DNA of 6,332 nucleotides from Bifidobacterium breve. Its GTDB lineage: Bacteria > Actinomycetota > Actinomycetes > S36-B12. A model generated the notes under the pieces. It saw only the letters and a program-made list of their open reading frames with translations, was not told the origin of the DNA and ran no database searches. Positions 1-5,756 of the stretch are shown one piece after another. The stretch covers positions 1-6,332 of the forward strand of contig CALPZT020000099.1 of the NCBI GenBank assembly GCA_943328365.2. The letters run 5' to 3'. The number at the start of each line of letters is the position of its first letter. Position 1 is the first letter of the stretch. Both the position numbers and the translations under genes were made by a program.

Positions 1-1
1 C

Positions 2-148
2 GTCACCCCGTATGTGAACGGCTGCCGGCCCGGAGCGGTGCCGTTCATCCCGACGACCTGCACGCTCGGGACATCCGCCGAGTACGACGGCGGAAACCAC
101 ACACCGCCGATCTACCGGCTCTCGACCGTCCTCATCGCCTTCCGCTAG
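2..148 (+). CDS. C-terminal end of an unrecognised protein (5' end outside window)
   Basis: An open frame enters from the left edge and stops at TAG (146-148), giving the last 48 residues of a protein. The visible tail starts VTPYVNGCRPGAV, contains two cysteines (residues 8 and 20 of the visible part) and ends YRLSTVLIAFR. The amino acid composition is plausible for real coding sequence, with no low-complexity arginine/proline run of the kind GC-rich shadow frames show. No domain can be recognised from 48 residues, so no function is proposed. The two cysteines could suit an exported protein, but that is speculation. The gene is not obviously linked to the sulfatase downstream: 256 bp of mostly non-coding sequence separates them. 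Confidence 0.5.
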   Translation, partial: VTPYVNGCRPGAVPFIPTTCTLGTSAEYDGGNHTPPIYRLSTVLIAFR

Positions 149-158
149 CCGTCGGTAA

Positions 159-287
159 TCCGGCCAGCCGAAAGCCGACGACCTCGGCCGGCGGATCAGC
201 CGCCACGTCGCCATCACCAACGCTGGCGCACTCAACACGCTCGTCGCAGCCTCGCCAGAAGCATTGGCGCTGGAGCACGCGGCTTGA
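159..287 (+). pseudogene. Startless coding-like scrap
   Basis: A frame open between TAA (156-158) and TGA (285-287) encodes about 42 residues including ADDLGRRISRHVAITNAG and ending SPEALALEHAA. The composition is balanced, unlike the other frames here, but there is no ATG or GTG; the only candidate start is a TTG at 264, near the end. It may be the 3' remnant of a degraded gene, or chance. The family is not recognised. Confidence 0.25.
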
Positions 288-300
288 CGGGGGTACGGTC

Positions 301-408
301 ATGCGTTGTAGCTTCGTCCGGAATGGCGGAGCACGTCGGATCATGAAGCGGGTGAGGGCCACCGTGAGGAGCAAGTTCACGCACGGGCGTCGGGTCATGG
401 CTCGATGA
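301..408 (+). CDS. Possible 35-codon leader ORF overlapping the sulfatase start
   Basis: ATG at 301 opens a 35-residue, very basic reading frame (about a dozen Arg/Lys) that stops at TGA 406-408. This overlaps the sulfatase start in an ATGA arrangement (405-408). A G-run (289-293) lies 7 nt upstream of the ATG and could act as a weak ribosome site. The ATGA overlap is the usual geometry for translational coupling, and the sulfatase ATG has no good Shine-Dalgarno of its own. However, the peptide has no recognisable features and the frame may be open by chance. Confidence 0.22.
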   Translation: MRCSFVRNGGARRIMKRVRATVRSKFTHGRRVMAR

Positions 409-2513
409 CGGCCGCCCCAAAGGAGCGTCGCCGTCCCAACGTCTTCATCATCCTCTTCGACGATCTGGGCTTCTCCGACTTCGGCTGCTTCGGGTCAGAG
501 ATCGAGACCCCGAACATCGATCGGCTGGCGGCCGAGGGGCTGCGCTACACGGACTTCTCCGTGACCCCGCTCTGCTCCCCCACGCGGGCATCGCTGCTGA
601 CCGGCCGAAACCATCACACGGCACAGGTCGCCTTCCTCGCTGGCTGGGGGCGCACAGCACCGCATACGCAGGAGCGGATCTCCCCCGCTTGCGGCACCGT
701 TGCGGAGATTCTCCAGACGGCTGGCTACGAGACCTCAGCATTCGGCAAGTGGCACCTGGTACCCGAAGAGGAGATGCGCCCCGAGGGGCCGTTCGACAAC
801 TGGCCGACCGGCCGCGGCTTCAACCGCTACTACGGGTTCCTCGGCGGTCACGCCGACCATTACCACCCGGCACTCGTCCAGGATCGCGCTTTCATCGAGC
901 CGCCGGACGAGCCGGACTACCACCTCTCCACCGACCTTGTGGATCACGCCATAGCGGACATCGACGCGCTCATAGCCCGGGACCCCGATCAGCCGCTCCT
1001 CATGTATCTGGCATTCGGCGCCGTCCATTCGCCCTACCACGTGCCAGCAGGCCTCATCGACAAGTACGTTGAGCGCTTCTCGCAGGGCTGGGACAGCGTG
1101 CGCCAGGAGAGGCTAGCCAGGCAGGTCGCCCTGGGGATCGCGCCCTCGGGCACCCAGCTCACCGAGCGCCTGCCGAGCGTCCCGGCCTGGGAAGATCTCT
1201 CATCCAAGGAGCAGACCCTCGCCGTGCGAGTCCAGGCCGCGTATGCAGCCTTTCTCGAGCACACGGACGCGCAGATCGGCCGGCTGATGGACCGCCTTGA
1301 TGCTGCCGGCCTCGCACAGGACACGCTCGTGGTCCTCCTCTCCGACAACGGGGCGGCGACCGGCGGGCGCACGGGCACGGCCCACTTGGCCGAGGCATGG
1401 GAGGGAACGCCGCGCACGATCGAGGAAGAGCTTGCGGGCCTCGACGAGGTGGGCGGTCCAGCGACCTACCCTCACTACGCAGACGGCTGGGGCATGGCCG
1501 GCAATACCCCGTTCCGGCGCCACAAGTCGTGGGTGGACGGTGGCGGGGTGCGCGTTCCGCTCATCGTGCGCTGGCCCGAGCAGATTCCCGATCCGGGCGG
1601 GATCCGGCATCAGTTCTGCCATGTGGTGGACATCGTGCCGACGATCCTGGACGCAGCGGGGGCGAGCGAGCCCGAGACCCTCGGCGGGATCGCCCAGGCT
1701 CCGATGGAGGGCGCGAGTCTTGGGCGGACGCTCGCCGATGACGCGGCCCCGGAGGCCCGCGATGTGCAGTACTTCGAGATCAGCGGCCAGCGCGCCATCT
1801 GGCAGGACGGCTGGCGGGCGGTGGCAACGCATGAGGAGGGCACACCCTTCGAAAGCGACACGTGGGCGCTCTACGACACGCGGAGCGACTTCTCCGAGAG
1901 CACCGACCTCGCCGAGCAGCACCCGGAGCGGCTTCGTGCACTCCAGGACCGATGGTGGACGGAGGCCGAGCGGCATGGCGTCCTGCCGTTGGACGACCGG
2001 CTGGCGGGATCGCGCCATCCGCAGCCGAGCGAGGAGCGCGACAGCTGGGTCTTGCCGCCGTCCCCGACGCGTTACTTCCTGAGCGACCTCTTCCGCACCC
2101 TCGAGGGAGGCAGCTTCCGACTCGAGGCCCAGATCGGTGCCGATCTTCCGGCCGGGGGCGCCGTCGTGGCAGCGGGCGGGGTGCAGGCCTGGTGGTGGGC
2201 GCTGGTGCTTGACGGTGCGCGCCTGGCGCTCGTGACCTGCGCTGGCGGACGAACCGCCGTGGTGGAGTGCCGCCTGCCGGATGGGCACTCCCCCAATCGG
2301 GTTGGCTTCGACTTTCATCGCGGTGACGGCGACACCGTGCTCCTGTGGGCCGACGACTCCTCGGTGAGTGCGAGCGTCACGAATCTCGCCCGGTTCCTGA
2401 TCGGCACCCTCTACATCGGGTGGTGCCCCTATCCCGGGGTGCGGGCGGCCGGGGTGGAACCCAGCAGGGCACCGGCACCGGGCATCGGCGACGTGACGAT
2501 GCTGCGCACGTAA
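405..2513 (+). CDS. Type I sulfatase (arylsulfatase family, formylglycine-dependent)
   Basis: This 702-residue enzyme should hydrolyse sulfate esters; the substrate cannot be read from sequence. The sulfatase signature at residues 55-67 (PLCSPTRASLLTG) contains the Cys57 that a formylglycine-generating enzyme would convert. All other family residues are in place: Asp19-Asp20 and Asp314-Asn315 (metal), Arg61, Lys115 and His117 in GKWHL, His208 in AVHSPYH, and Lys374. Their spacing closely tracks Pseudomonas aeruginosa AtsA (C51, K113, H115, H211, D317, N318, K375). No signal peptide is visible, so a cytoplasmic location is likely. The sulfatase fold spans roughly residues 10-540. Residues 550-702 form an extra, strand-rich, Gly/Ala/Trp-containing C-terminal region, making it longer than the 536-residue AtsA. 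No in-frame ATG or GTG exists between the stop at 309 and 405, which fixes the start. No modifying enzyme or sulfate transporter gene is nearby. Confidence 0.95.
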   Translation: MTAAPKERRRPNVFIILFDDLGFSDFGCFGSEIETPNIDRLAAEGLRYTDFSVTPLCSPTRASLLTGRNHHTAQVAFLAGWGRTAPHTQERISPACGTVAEILQTAGYETSAFGKWHLVPEEEMRPEGPFDNWPTGRGFNRYYGFLGGHADHYHPALVQDRAFIEPPDEPDYHLSTDLVDHAIADIDALIARDPDQPLLMYLAFGAVHSPYHVPAGLIDKYVERFSQGWDSVRQERLARQVALGIAPSGTQLTERLPSVPAWEDLSSKEQTLAVRVQAAYAAFLEHTDAQIGRLMDRLDAAGLAQDTLVVLLSDNGAATGGRTGTAHLAEAWEGTPRTIEEELAGLDEVGGPATYPHYADGWGMAGNTPFRRHKSWVDGGGVRVPLIVRWPEQIPDPGGIRHQFCHVVDIVPTILDAAGASEPETLGGIAQAPMEGASLGRTLADDAAPEARDVQYFEISGQRAIWQDGWRAVATHEEGTPFESDTWALYDTRSDFSESTDLAEQHPERLRALQDRWWTEAERHGVLPLDDRLAGSRHPQPSEERDSWVLPPSPTRYFLSDLFRTLEGGSFRLEAQIGADLPAGGAVVAAGGVQAWWWALVLDGARLALVTCAGGRTAVVECRLPDGHSPNRVGFDFHRGDGDTVLLWADDSSVSASVTNLARFLIGTLYIGWCPYPGVRAAGVEPSRAPAPGIGDVTMLRT

Positions 2514-2910
2514 CCTTCGGCGCGTCTCCCGGACGAGGCATCCGTCGCCCCTCCCGTGTCGAACCTCAACTCAGCCCTGTCGAGGATCGTGCCTCCTCAT
2601 CCGGTGGTCACTGCTGCGACAGGGTCGTGACCCACTCGATGCAGGTGTGCCAATCCACCGCCGCACACCGTGGCCTCCTGGGCCCACGTGGTACCGGCGC
2701 CGATGTTGATCAGATCGTTGACGCCGGGCCACAGGTCGGCTGGTGGGCGGGGAGCGCATCTTCGATGTCGTTGTGGAAGGCGAACCTCCCGTTGAACCAG
2801 CGTGGAGAGCTCCTGTTCGGGTTGGCGGCGGTCGGAGTCGTGCTCCAGTCCGAGCCCGATCCAGCCTGATAGAGCTATGTCAGCATCGCCGGCTACTGCA
2901 GGACTTGTTG
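2514..2910. other. Gene-poor stretch between sulfatase and tRNA fragment
   Basis: No intact gene is supported in these roughly 400 bases. A plus-strand frame running through here (2345-2869) starts inside the sulfatase and is arginine/glycine-rich noise. No convincing hairpin followed by a T-run is seen after the sulfatase stop; only weak short stems occur. The minus strand holds the broken coding-like pieces described separately at 2608-2870. If the tRNA-fragment interpretation is right, this is the host flank just downstream of the original tRNA gene. Confidence 0.5.
2608..2870 (-). pseudogene. Possible decayed minus-strand gene in shifting frames
   Basis: Three coding-like pieces follow one another on the minus strand but in alternating frames. 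About 2870-2710 reads DWSTTPTAANPNRSS, then RWFNGRFAFHNDIEDAL, and ends at a TGA (2710-2712). About 2722-2660 in another frame reads GVNDLINIGAGTTWAQ. 2658-2608 returns to the first frame with DWHTCIEWVTTLSQQ and a TGA. Joining them needs two frameshifts. The acidic/aromatic composition is unlike chance GC-rich frames, which suggests a degraded gene, but no family is recognised and the pieces may be unrelated. Confidence 0.28.
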
Positions 2911-2958
2911 TGGTGGGGCCGGTCGGGCTCGAACCGACAGCTACCAGATTATGAGTCT
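2911..2958 (-). other. 3' half of a CAU-anticodon tRNA; putative attachment site
   Basis: Read on the minus strand, this gives the 3' half of a tRNA with an encoded CCA (2911-2913), discriminator A (2914), 7-nt acceptor strand (2915-2921) and a perfect 5-bp T arm (2922-2926 with 2934-2938) around a TTCGAGC loop. A 5-nt variable region (2939-2943) follows, then an anticodon loop CTCATAA (2949-2955) with anticodon CAT, meaning elongator Met or Ile2. Only the three anticodon-stem pairs next to the loop hold (2946-2948 with 2956-2958); pairing and tRNA consensus then fail. No D arm with T8, A14 or GG is found. Such 3' halves, ending at the anticodon arm, are classic integrase attachment remnants. 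The 3' end points left, so an inserted element would lie to the right. An alternative is a degenerate tRNA gene. Confidence 0.78.
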
Positions 2959-3617
2959 TCTCGTGACTGCTGGTGACCGCTCCGCCCCGCTGACGCCAGA
3001 TCGTCCACCCACGCATGGAAGTACGACCGGAGTTCAGGCAGCTCGGCGGCGGCAATTGGGATGTCTTCATTGCGGTAACGGTCGAGTTGGCGCATGGCCG
3101 TCGCGAAGGCCGCAACGTCGAAACCAGTATCGATACTCGCGGCCATACTCATGAGCTCGTCCCGATCCCAGTGCCGGACGAGGCGGAACAGATCGACGAA
3201 GTCGCGCGGCATCGCCCGGTCGAAGAGTGCCAGCAATTTTCGCGCAGCAAGCTCCTTTGGCGCGAAGGTGGGACCGAGGATCGACATCGTCGGCGGCAGA
3301 TCCGGTGGGGAGTCTAGAGCGATATCGACGATGAGCGCGGCCTCTCCTGCTACCGAGAGGCGAACGAAGGTCTCCGACTCCTGCACCCTGTCCACCGTCC
3401 ACTGCTTCTCGATAGCAGCGCGCACGAACGCCTCGGCTGCCTTCGACACGTCGCCGGCCTTGGACGTGAAGGCGTCGAGATCCTCGGTCGGGCGATCCGT
3501 CAGTCCATGGGCGACCAGGGCGAGACCTCCGGCCAGCAGGGATGAGCCCGCTTCAGGCAGGGCGAAGAAGAGACGGGCAACGTCAGCCTGGAAGGCCGTG
3601 ATCGAACCCTCGCTCAC
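2949..3617 (-). CDS. AbiEii/AbiGii (MenT-like) nucleotidyltransferase toxin
   Basis: This 222-residue protein has the layout of the AbiEii/MenT toxin family. These nucleotidyltransferases act on cellular targets (tRNA for several MenT toxins) to stop growth, often during phage infection. Visible motifs are the GG of LLAGGLALVAHG (Gly30-Gly31), the metal-binding pair in RPTEDLD (Asp46, Asp48), a third acidic residue in LIVDIALD (Asp98), and the family hallmark PKELAARKLLALF (Lys127) followed by RDFVDLFRL (Asp139, Asp142). The GTG start at 3617-3615 overlaps the regulator's TGA in a GTGA junction, so translation is probably coupled; the open frame extends upstream to 3830 but there it only shadows the regulator. 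The TAA stop (2951-2949) lies inside the anticodon loop of the adjacent tRNA fragment. The catalytic residues look intact, so the protein should be active. Confidence 0.85.
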   Translation of the reverse strand: MSEGSITAFQADVARLFFALPEAGSSLLAGGLALVAHGLTDRPTEDLDAFTSKAGDVSKAAEAFVRAAIEKQWTVDRVQESETFVRLSVAGEAALIVDIALDSPPDLPPTMSILGPTFAPKELAARKLLALFDRAMPRDFVDLFRLVRHWDRDELMSMAASIDTGFDVAAFATAMRQLDRYRNEDIPIAAAELPELRSYFHAWVDDLASAGRSGHQQSREDS

Positions 3618-4129
3618 CCGGCCACGCCCCCGCGGGCTCGATCCACGAGCGGCTGCCATGCGTGTCTGATTGCGGCGGGCAGGTGCAGGTCGGCCCAGCA
3701 ATCGACCAGCAGCGCTCCGTCGACCAATCGCTGGATGTCTCGAGGCGATCCCTCGGCCAGCACCACCTGGTAGGCCAGCAATCGTTGGCGGCGCTCCGCG
3801 AGGTCTCTCGGGCGCCCCGCCGGAGACCAATCGATGTGACGAGGCAGGACAACCGTCCCGAGGGCGGCGTCGATGGGCAGCCGCGGCAACTGGTCCGGCA
3901 CGTAGAAGGGCTTACCGCGCCGGTCGCGATGAAGAGCGAACACCGGCTTCGGAACGGCGACGAGGTGCTGCCCGTTCGCAGCCAGGACCCGCTCGAGGGT
4001 GTCGAGCGTGGGATTGCGGGATCCGCCCTCGTAGGCGGACAGAGTGGGACGCGAGGTACCCGCCCTTCTGGCCACCTCAGCCTGCGTCAGCCCTGACGCA
4101 CGCCGGGCATGCGCTACTAACGTCGCCAT
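3614..4129 (-). CDS. XRE-family helix-turn-helix regulator, probable antitoxin of the AbiEii-like toxin
   Basis: This 171-residue protein begins with a typical Cro/C1-type helix-turn-helix (residues about 3-56). It includes SGLTQAEVARRAGTS, the recognition-helix region RPTLSAYEGG and the NPTLDTLERVLAANG helix. Residues 57-171 form a second domain of unknown fold rich in charged residues (PRHIDWSPAGRPRDLAERRQR, then a Trp-containing end), likely the toxin-facing part. As the first gene of a two-gene operon with a 4-bp overlap into the toxin gene, it fits the antitoxin position. It would neutralise the toxin and repress its own promoter. The start at 4129 is chosen because a perfect AGGAGG lies 4 nt upstream and the HTH begins right after it. 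The longer frame to 4303 has no such signal and would run through the operator. The antitoxin role is inferred from context. Confidence 0.85.
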   Translation of the reverse strand: MATLVAHARRASGLTQAEVARRAGTSRPTLSAYEGGSRNPTLDTLERVLAANGQHLVAVPKPVFALHRDRRGKPFYVPDQLPRLPIDAALGTVVLPRHIDWSPAGRPRDLAERRQRLLAYQVVLAEGSPRDIQRLVDGALLVDCWADLHLPAAIRHAWQPLVDRARGGVAG

Positions 4130-4133
4130 GACA

Positions 4134-4139
4134 CCTCCT
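4134..4139 (-). promoter_or_regulatory. Strong Shine-Dalgarno of the regulator gene
   Basis: The minus strand reads AGGAGG, then TGTC, then the ATG at 4129. This exact match to the anti-SD sequence fixes the start of the antitoxin-type regulator and directly adjoins the inverted repeat. Confidence 0.8.
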
Positions 4140-4159
4140 AGGTATCTGAAACGATACCT
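4140..4159. promoter_or_regulatory. Perfect inverted repeat, candidate operator for the XRE regulator
   Basis: AGGTATC (4140-4146), a 6-bp spacer TGAAAC, and GATACCT (4153-4159) form a perfect 7-bp-arm palindrome of 20 bp. It sits immediately upstream of the regulator's AGGAGG and between divergently oriented coding sequences. The size, symmetry and position fit an XRE dimer site through which the antitoxin would repress its own operon. An overlapping TATCGT on the minus strand might serve as a -10 element, but no good -35 is seen, so the promoter itself is not assigned. Confidence 0.6.
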
Positions 4160-4213
4160 CACGAATCGAGTGGATGCGTACCTGGCGGTCAGTACTCGGT
4201 CGCGCCTCGACAC

Positions 4214-4288
4214 GTGGCAAGAACTCCACTGGCGGACGAGCAGAAGGCCCAGCTCCGGAAGGTCCTCGACGAAGGGGACATCGAGTGA
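4214..4288 (+). pseudogene. 24-codon coding scrap overlapping the next gene
   Basis: GTG at 4214 opens a short frame ending LADEQKAQLRKVLDEGDIE and TGA (4286-4288), which overlaps the following GTG start as GTGA. The charged, helical sequence and the 4-bp overlap look like the genuine 3' end of an operon gene. Upstream the same frame is open back to 4142 but loses coding character. It may be the remnant of a gene whose front was lost when the neighbouring module arrived, or a small protein in its own right. No family is recognised. Confidence 0.3.
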
Positions 4289-4581
4289 GCCGCAAACTGA
4301 CATCCAGGCGGTGCGAGGAGGTCAAGGCGCTCGGCGCCGACTTGATCGAGGACTATGAGTTGGTCTATCCGCTGGAGCCCTTCGAGATTGCCGACGTCCT
4401 CGGCGTCATTGAGGCACCGGTCAGGTTTCGCGGGCAATTTGACTTGAGGCACCACGGTGCTTGTCGCCGCGCTCGTGTCGGCAGCAACGCAATGAGACGT
4501 ATCGCGATTGACGATCCGGAGCCGAGAAGCGGGGCCAGGTGCTCGCGCTGCCCAACTGGTCTGCACGACGCGATCGCCTGA
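4285..4581 (+). CDS. Small protein, possibly a truncated ImmA/IrrE-like N-terminus
   Basis: This 98-residue frame starts at a GTG (4285) that overlaps the stop of the preceding scrap. Residues 1-47 (CEEVKALGADLIEDYEL, then VYPLEPFEIADVLGVIEAP) resemble the helical N-terminus found ahead of the protease core in ImmA/IrrE (DUF955) metallopeptidases, where 'PL-P--IA--LG' type segments are common. The zinc-binding HExxH motif that defines the family is absent. After about residue 50 the composition becomes Arg/His/Cys-rich and less convincing, suggesting a frameshift or replacement of the 3' part. If so, this is a dead remnant. The start could also be the ATG at 4174, but that frame crosses the scrap. 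The family assignment is tentative and based on recall only. Confidence 0.4.
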   Translation: MSRKLTSRRCEEVKALGADLIEDYELVYPLEPFEIADVLGVIEAPVRFRGQFDLRHHGACRRARVGSNAMRRIAIDDPEPRSGARCSRCPTGLHDAIA

Positions 4582-4737
4582 CGCTCCCTCTTTCTCAGCG
4601 GAGCACTGCGGCTGACGTCCCCTTCTCCCGCGTCGAGACGGACCGATGTTCCTGCGGTGGAGAAATGGCGATCGGCACGCAGGCCCCGCTCCTGTGACGC
4701 TATCGTCGGTGCCCACCCCCACTGCGAGCGAGGAACC
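4582..4737. other. Short gap without a supported gene
   Basis: No intact gene is seen. A GTG-started frame (4539-4697) encodes about 52 residues containing LALPNWSARRDRL and CSCGGEMAIGTQAPLL. It overlaps the end of the 98-residue gene out of frame and could be a further degraded piece of the same locus. It is not called as a gene because no domain is recognisable. Confidence 0.3.
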
Positions 4738-5547
4738 ATGCCCATCCGCGAACTGTCCAGCGGCGCCACGATTTCCTACGTCGACGAGGGGTCGGGCCGC
4801 CCCGTCCTACTCCTGCATGGCGTGGCGATGTCGGTTGCGTTCTTCGAGCGAAACGTGTCCGACCTGGCGCATGATCATCGCGTCATCGCCCTGGACTTCC
4901 GCGGGCACGGATCATCGCCGTATGTCGAGGGCGGGCACACCGTCGCCCAGTACGCCCGCGACGTCCGCGCGCTGATCGAGGACCTGGGCTTGGCAGACGT
5001 GGTTCTCGTCGGCTGGTCGATGGGCAGCCTGGTCGCCTGGGACTACCTACGTCAGTTCGGACACGACTCCCGCGTGGCGGGAGTCGTGATCGTTTCGCAG
5101 GGTCCGTCCGACCTGATCCAGGCGGACTGGCCGCACGGTATCGCCGACGACGCCGAACTGCACGACTACCTGTCGGCCATGCAGGACGATGCGCGCGGCT
5201 TCCTCGCTGACTTCCTGCCGACCATGTTCCACACTGCTCCGGACGAGGCCACGCTGGCACGCTTGCTCAACGACATCTGCCGGGCGGGAGCCAACACCGG
5301 CACCTTGATCCTCGCTGACCAGACCGTGCAGGACTACCGACCAGATATTCCGGGCTTCGACGTCCAACATCTGCTCGTGTGGGGATCGGACGAGCAGGTG
5401 GGCAAACTCGCGGCGGCCGACTGGCTCGAGTCAAGCCTGCCGAACGCGGATCTGCACGTATTCGACAGCAGCGGCCACTGCCCGATGTGGGAGGAGCCGG
5501 ACCGGTTCAACGCTCTCGTGCGCACATGGGTGGCGACGCTCGCCTAG
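4738..5547 (+). CDS. Alpha/beta-hydrolase fold enzyme
   Basis: This complete 269-residue protein has the canonical alpha/beta hydrolase pattern. PVLLLHGVAMS (residues 22-32) gives the oxyanion HG, and DFRGHGSSPY follows. The nucleophile elbow GWSMG carries Ser94, LLVWGSDEQV carries Asp218, and DSSGHCPMWEEP carries His247. The length and the GWSMGSLVAW elbow suit the group of cofactor-free haloperoxidase-like esterases and related hydrolases; the substrate cannot be assigned. No signal peptide or membrane segment is seen, so it is likely cytosolic. The ATG at 4738 follows GAGGA (4730-4734) and begins the usual MPIRELSSG lead-in. The frame is open to an ATG at 4657, but those 27 residues lack family features. 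The gene stands alone, with no close co-directional partner. A perfect 12-bp inverted repeat lies within codons 109-117. Confidence 0.92.
   Translation: MPIRELSSGATISYVDEGSGRPVLLLHGVAMSVAFFERNVSDLAHDHRVIALDFRGHGSSPYVEGGHTVAQYARDVRALIEDLGLADVVLVGWSMGSLVAWDYLRQFGHDSRVAGVVIVSQGPSDLIQADWPHGIADDAELHDYLSAMQDDARGFLADFLPTMFHTAPDEATLARLLNDICRAGANTGTLILADQTVQDYRPDIPGFDVQHLLVWGSDEQVGKLAAADWLESSLPNADLHVFDSSGHCPMWEEPDRFNALVRTWVATLA
5062..5088. repeat. Perfect 12-bp inverted repeat inside the hydrolase gene
   Basis: CACGACTCCCGC (5062-5073), loop GTG (5074-5076) and GCGGGAGTCGTG (5077-5088) pair without mismatch. A GC-rich 12-bp stem with a 3-nt loop would be a very stable hairpin in RNA or single-stranded DNA. 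It encodes HDSRVAGVV within the hydrolase and has no T-run after it, so a terminator role is unlikely. Confidence 0.75.
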
Positions 5548-5756
5548 GGACTGGTGATGGCACAGGACACGTGACGACGCGAGCACGCTGCGGACGGATG
5601 CAGAGGAGTTTCCTGCCGGCCAGGAGGGTTCGGCGGCAAGGCGTGATGGCCTGACGGCAAATCCCCACGGCGACCGGAGCCTGACTGGCCGCGTCTGCCC
5701 TCACTGGACCGCGACGCACGGTGGTGGCCACGGTATGCGGGTGGGATGCAAGCTGG

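Noticed and set aside
1200..2318. A 372-codon open frame on the minus strand, antisense to the sulfatase
   Set aside because: It lies wholly within the sulfatase gene, which has every catalytic motif. The antisense translation is Arg/Pro/His-rich with no domain, the usual shadow of a GC-rich gene.
2345..2869. A 174-codon plus-strand frame starting inside the sulfatase
   Set aside because: It begins out of frame within a clear gene, has an Arg/Gly/Ser-rich composition and no recognisable domain.
2911..2988. A complete tRNA gene on the minus strand
   Set aside because: A stretch at 2982-2988 can pair with six of the seven acceptor bases, but no D arm, T8, A14 or GG is present and the anticodon stem has only three pairs. 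The pairing lies in coding sequence and is probably chance, although a degenerate tRNA is not excluded.
3618..3830. N-terminal extension of the toxin frame by 71 residues
   Set aside because: The extension overlaps the regulator gene completely and is Arg/Pro/Gly-rich. The GTG at 3617 overlapping the regulator's stop is the better start.
4130..4303. N-terminal extension of the regulator frame by 58 residues
   Set aside because: It would read through the palindrome and Shine-Dalgarno site. The HTH begins immediately after the ATG at 4129, which has a perfect AGGAGG.
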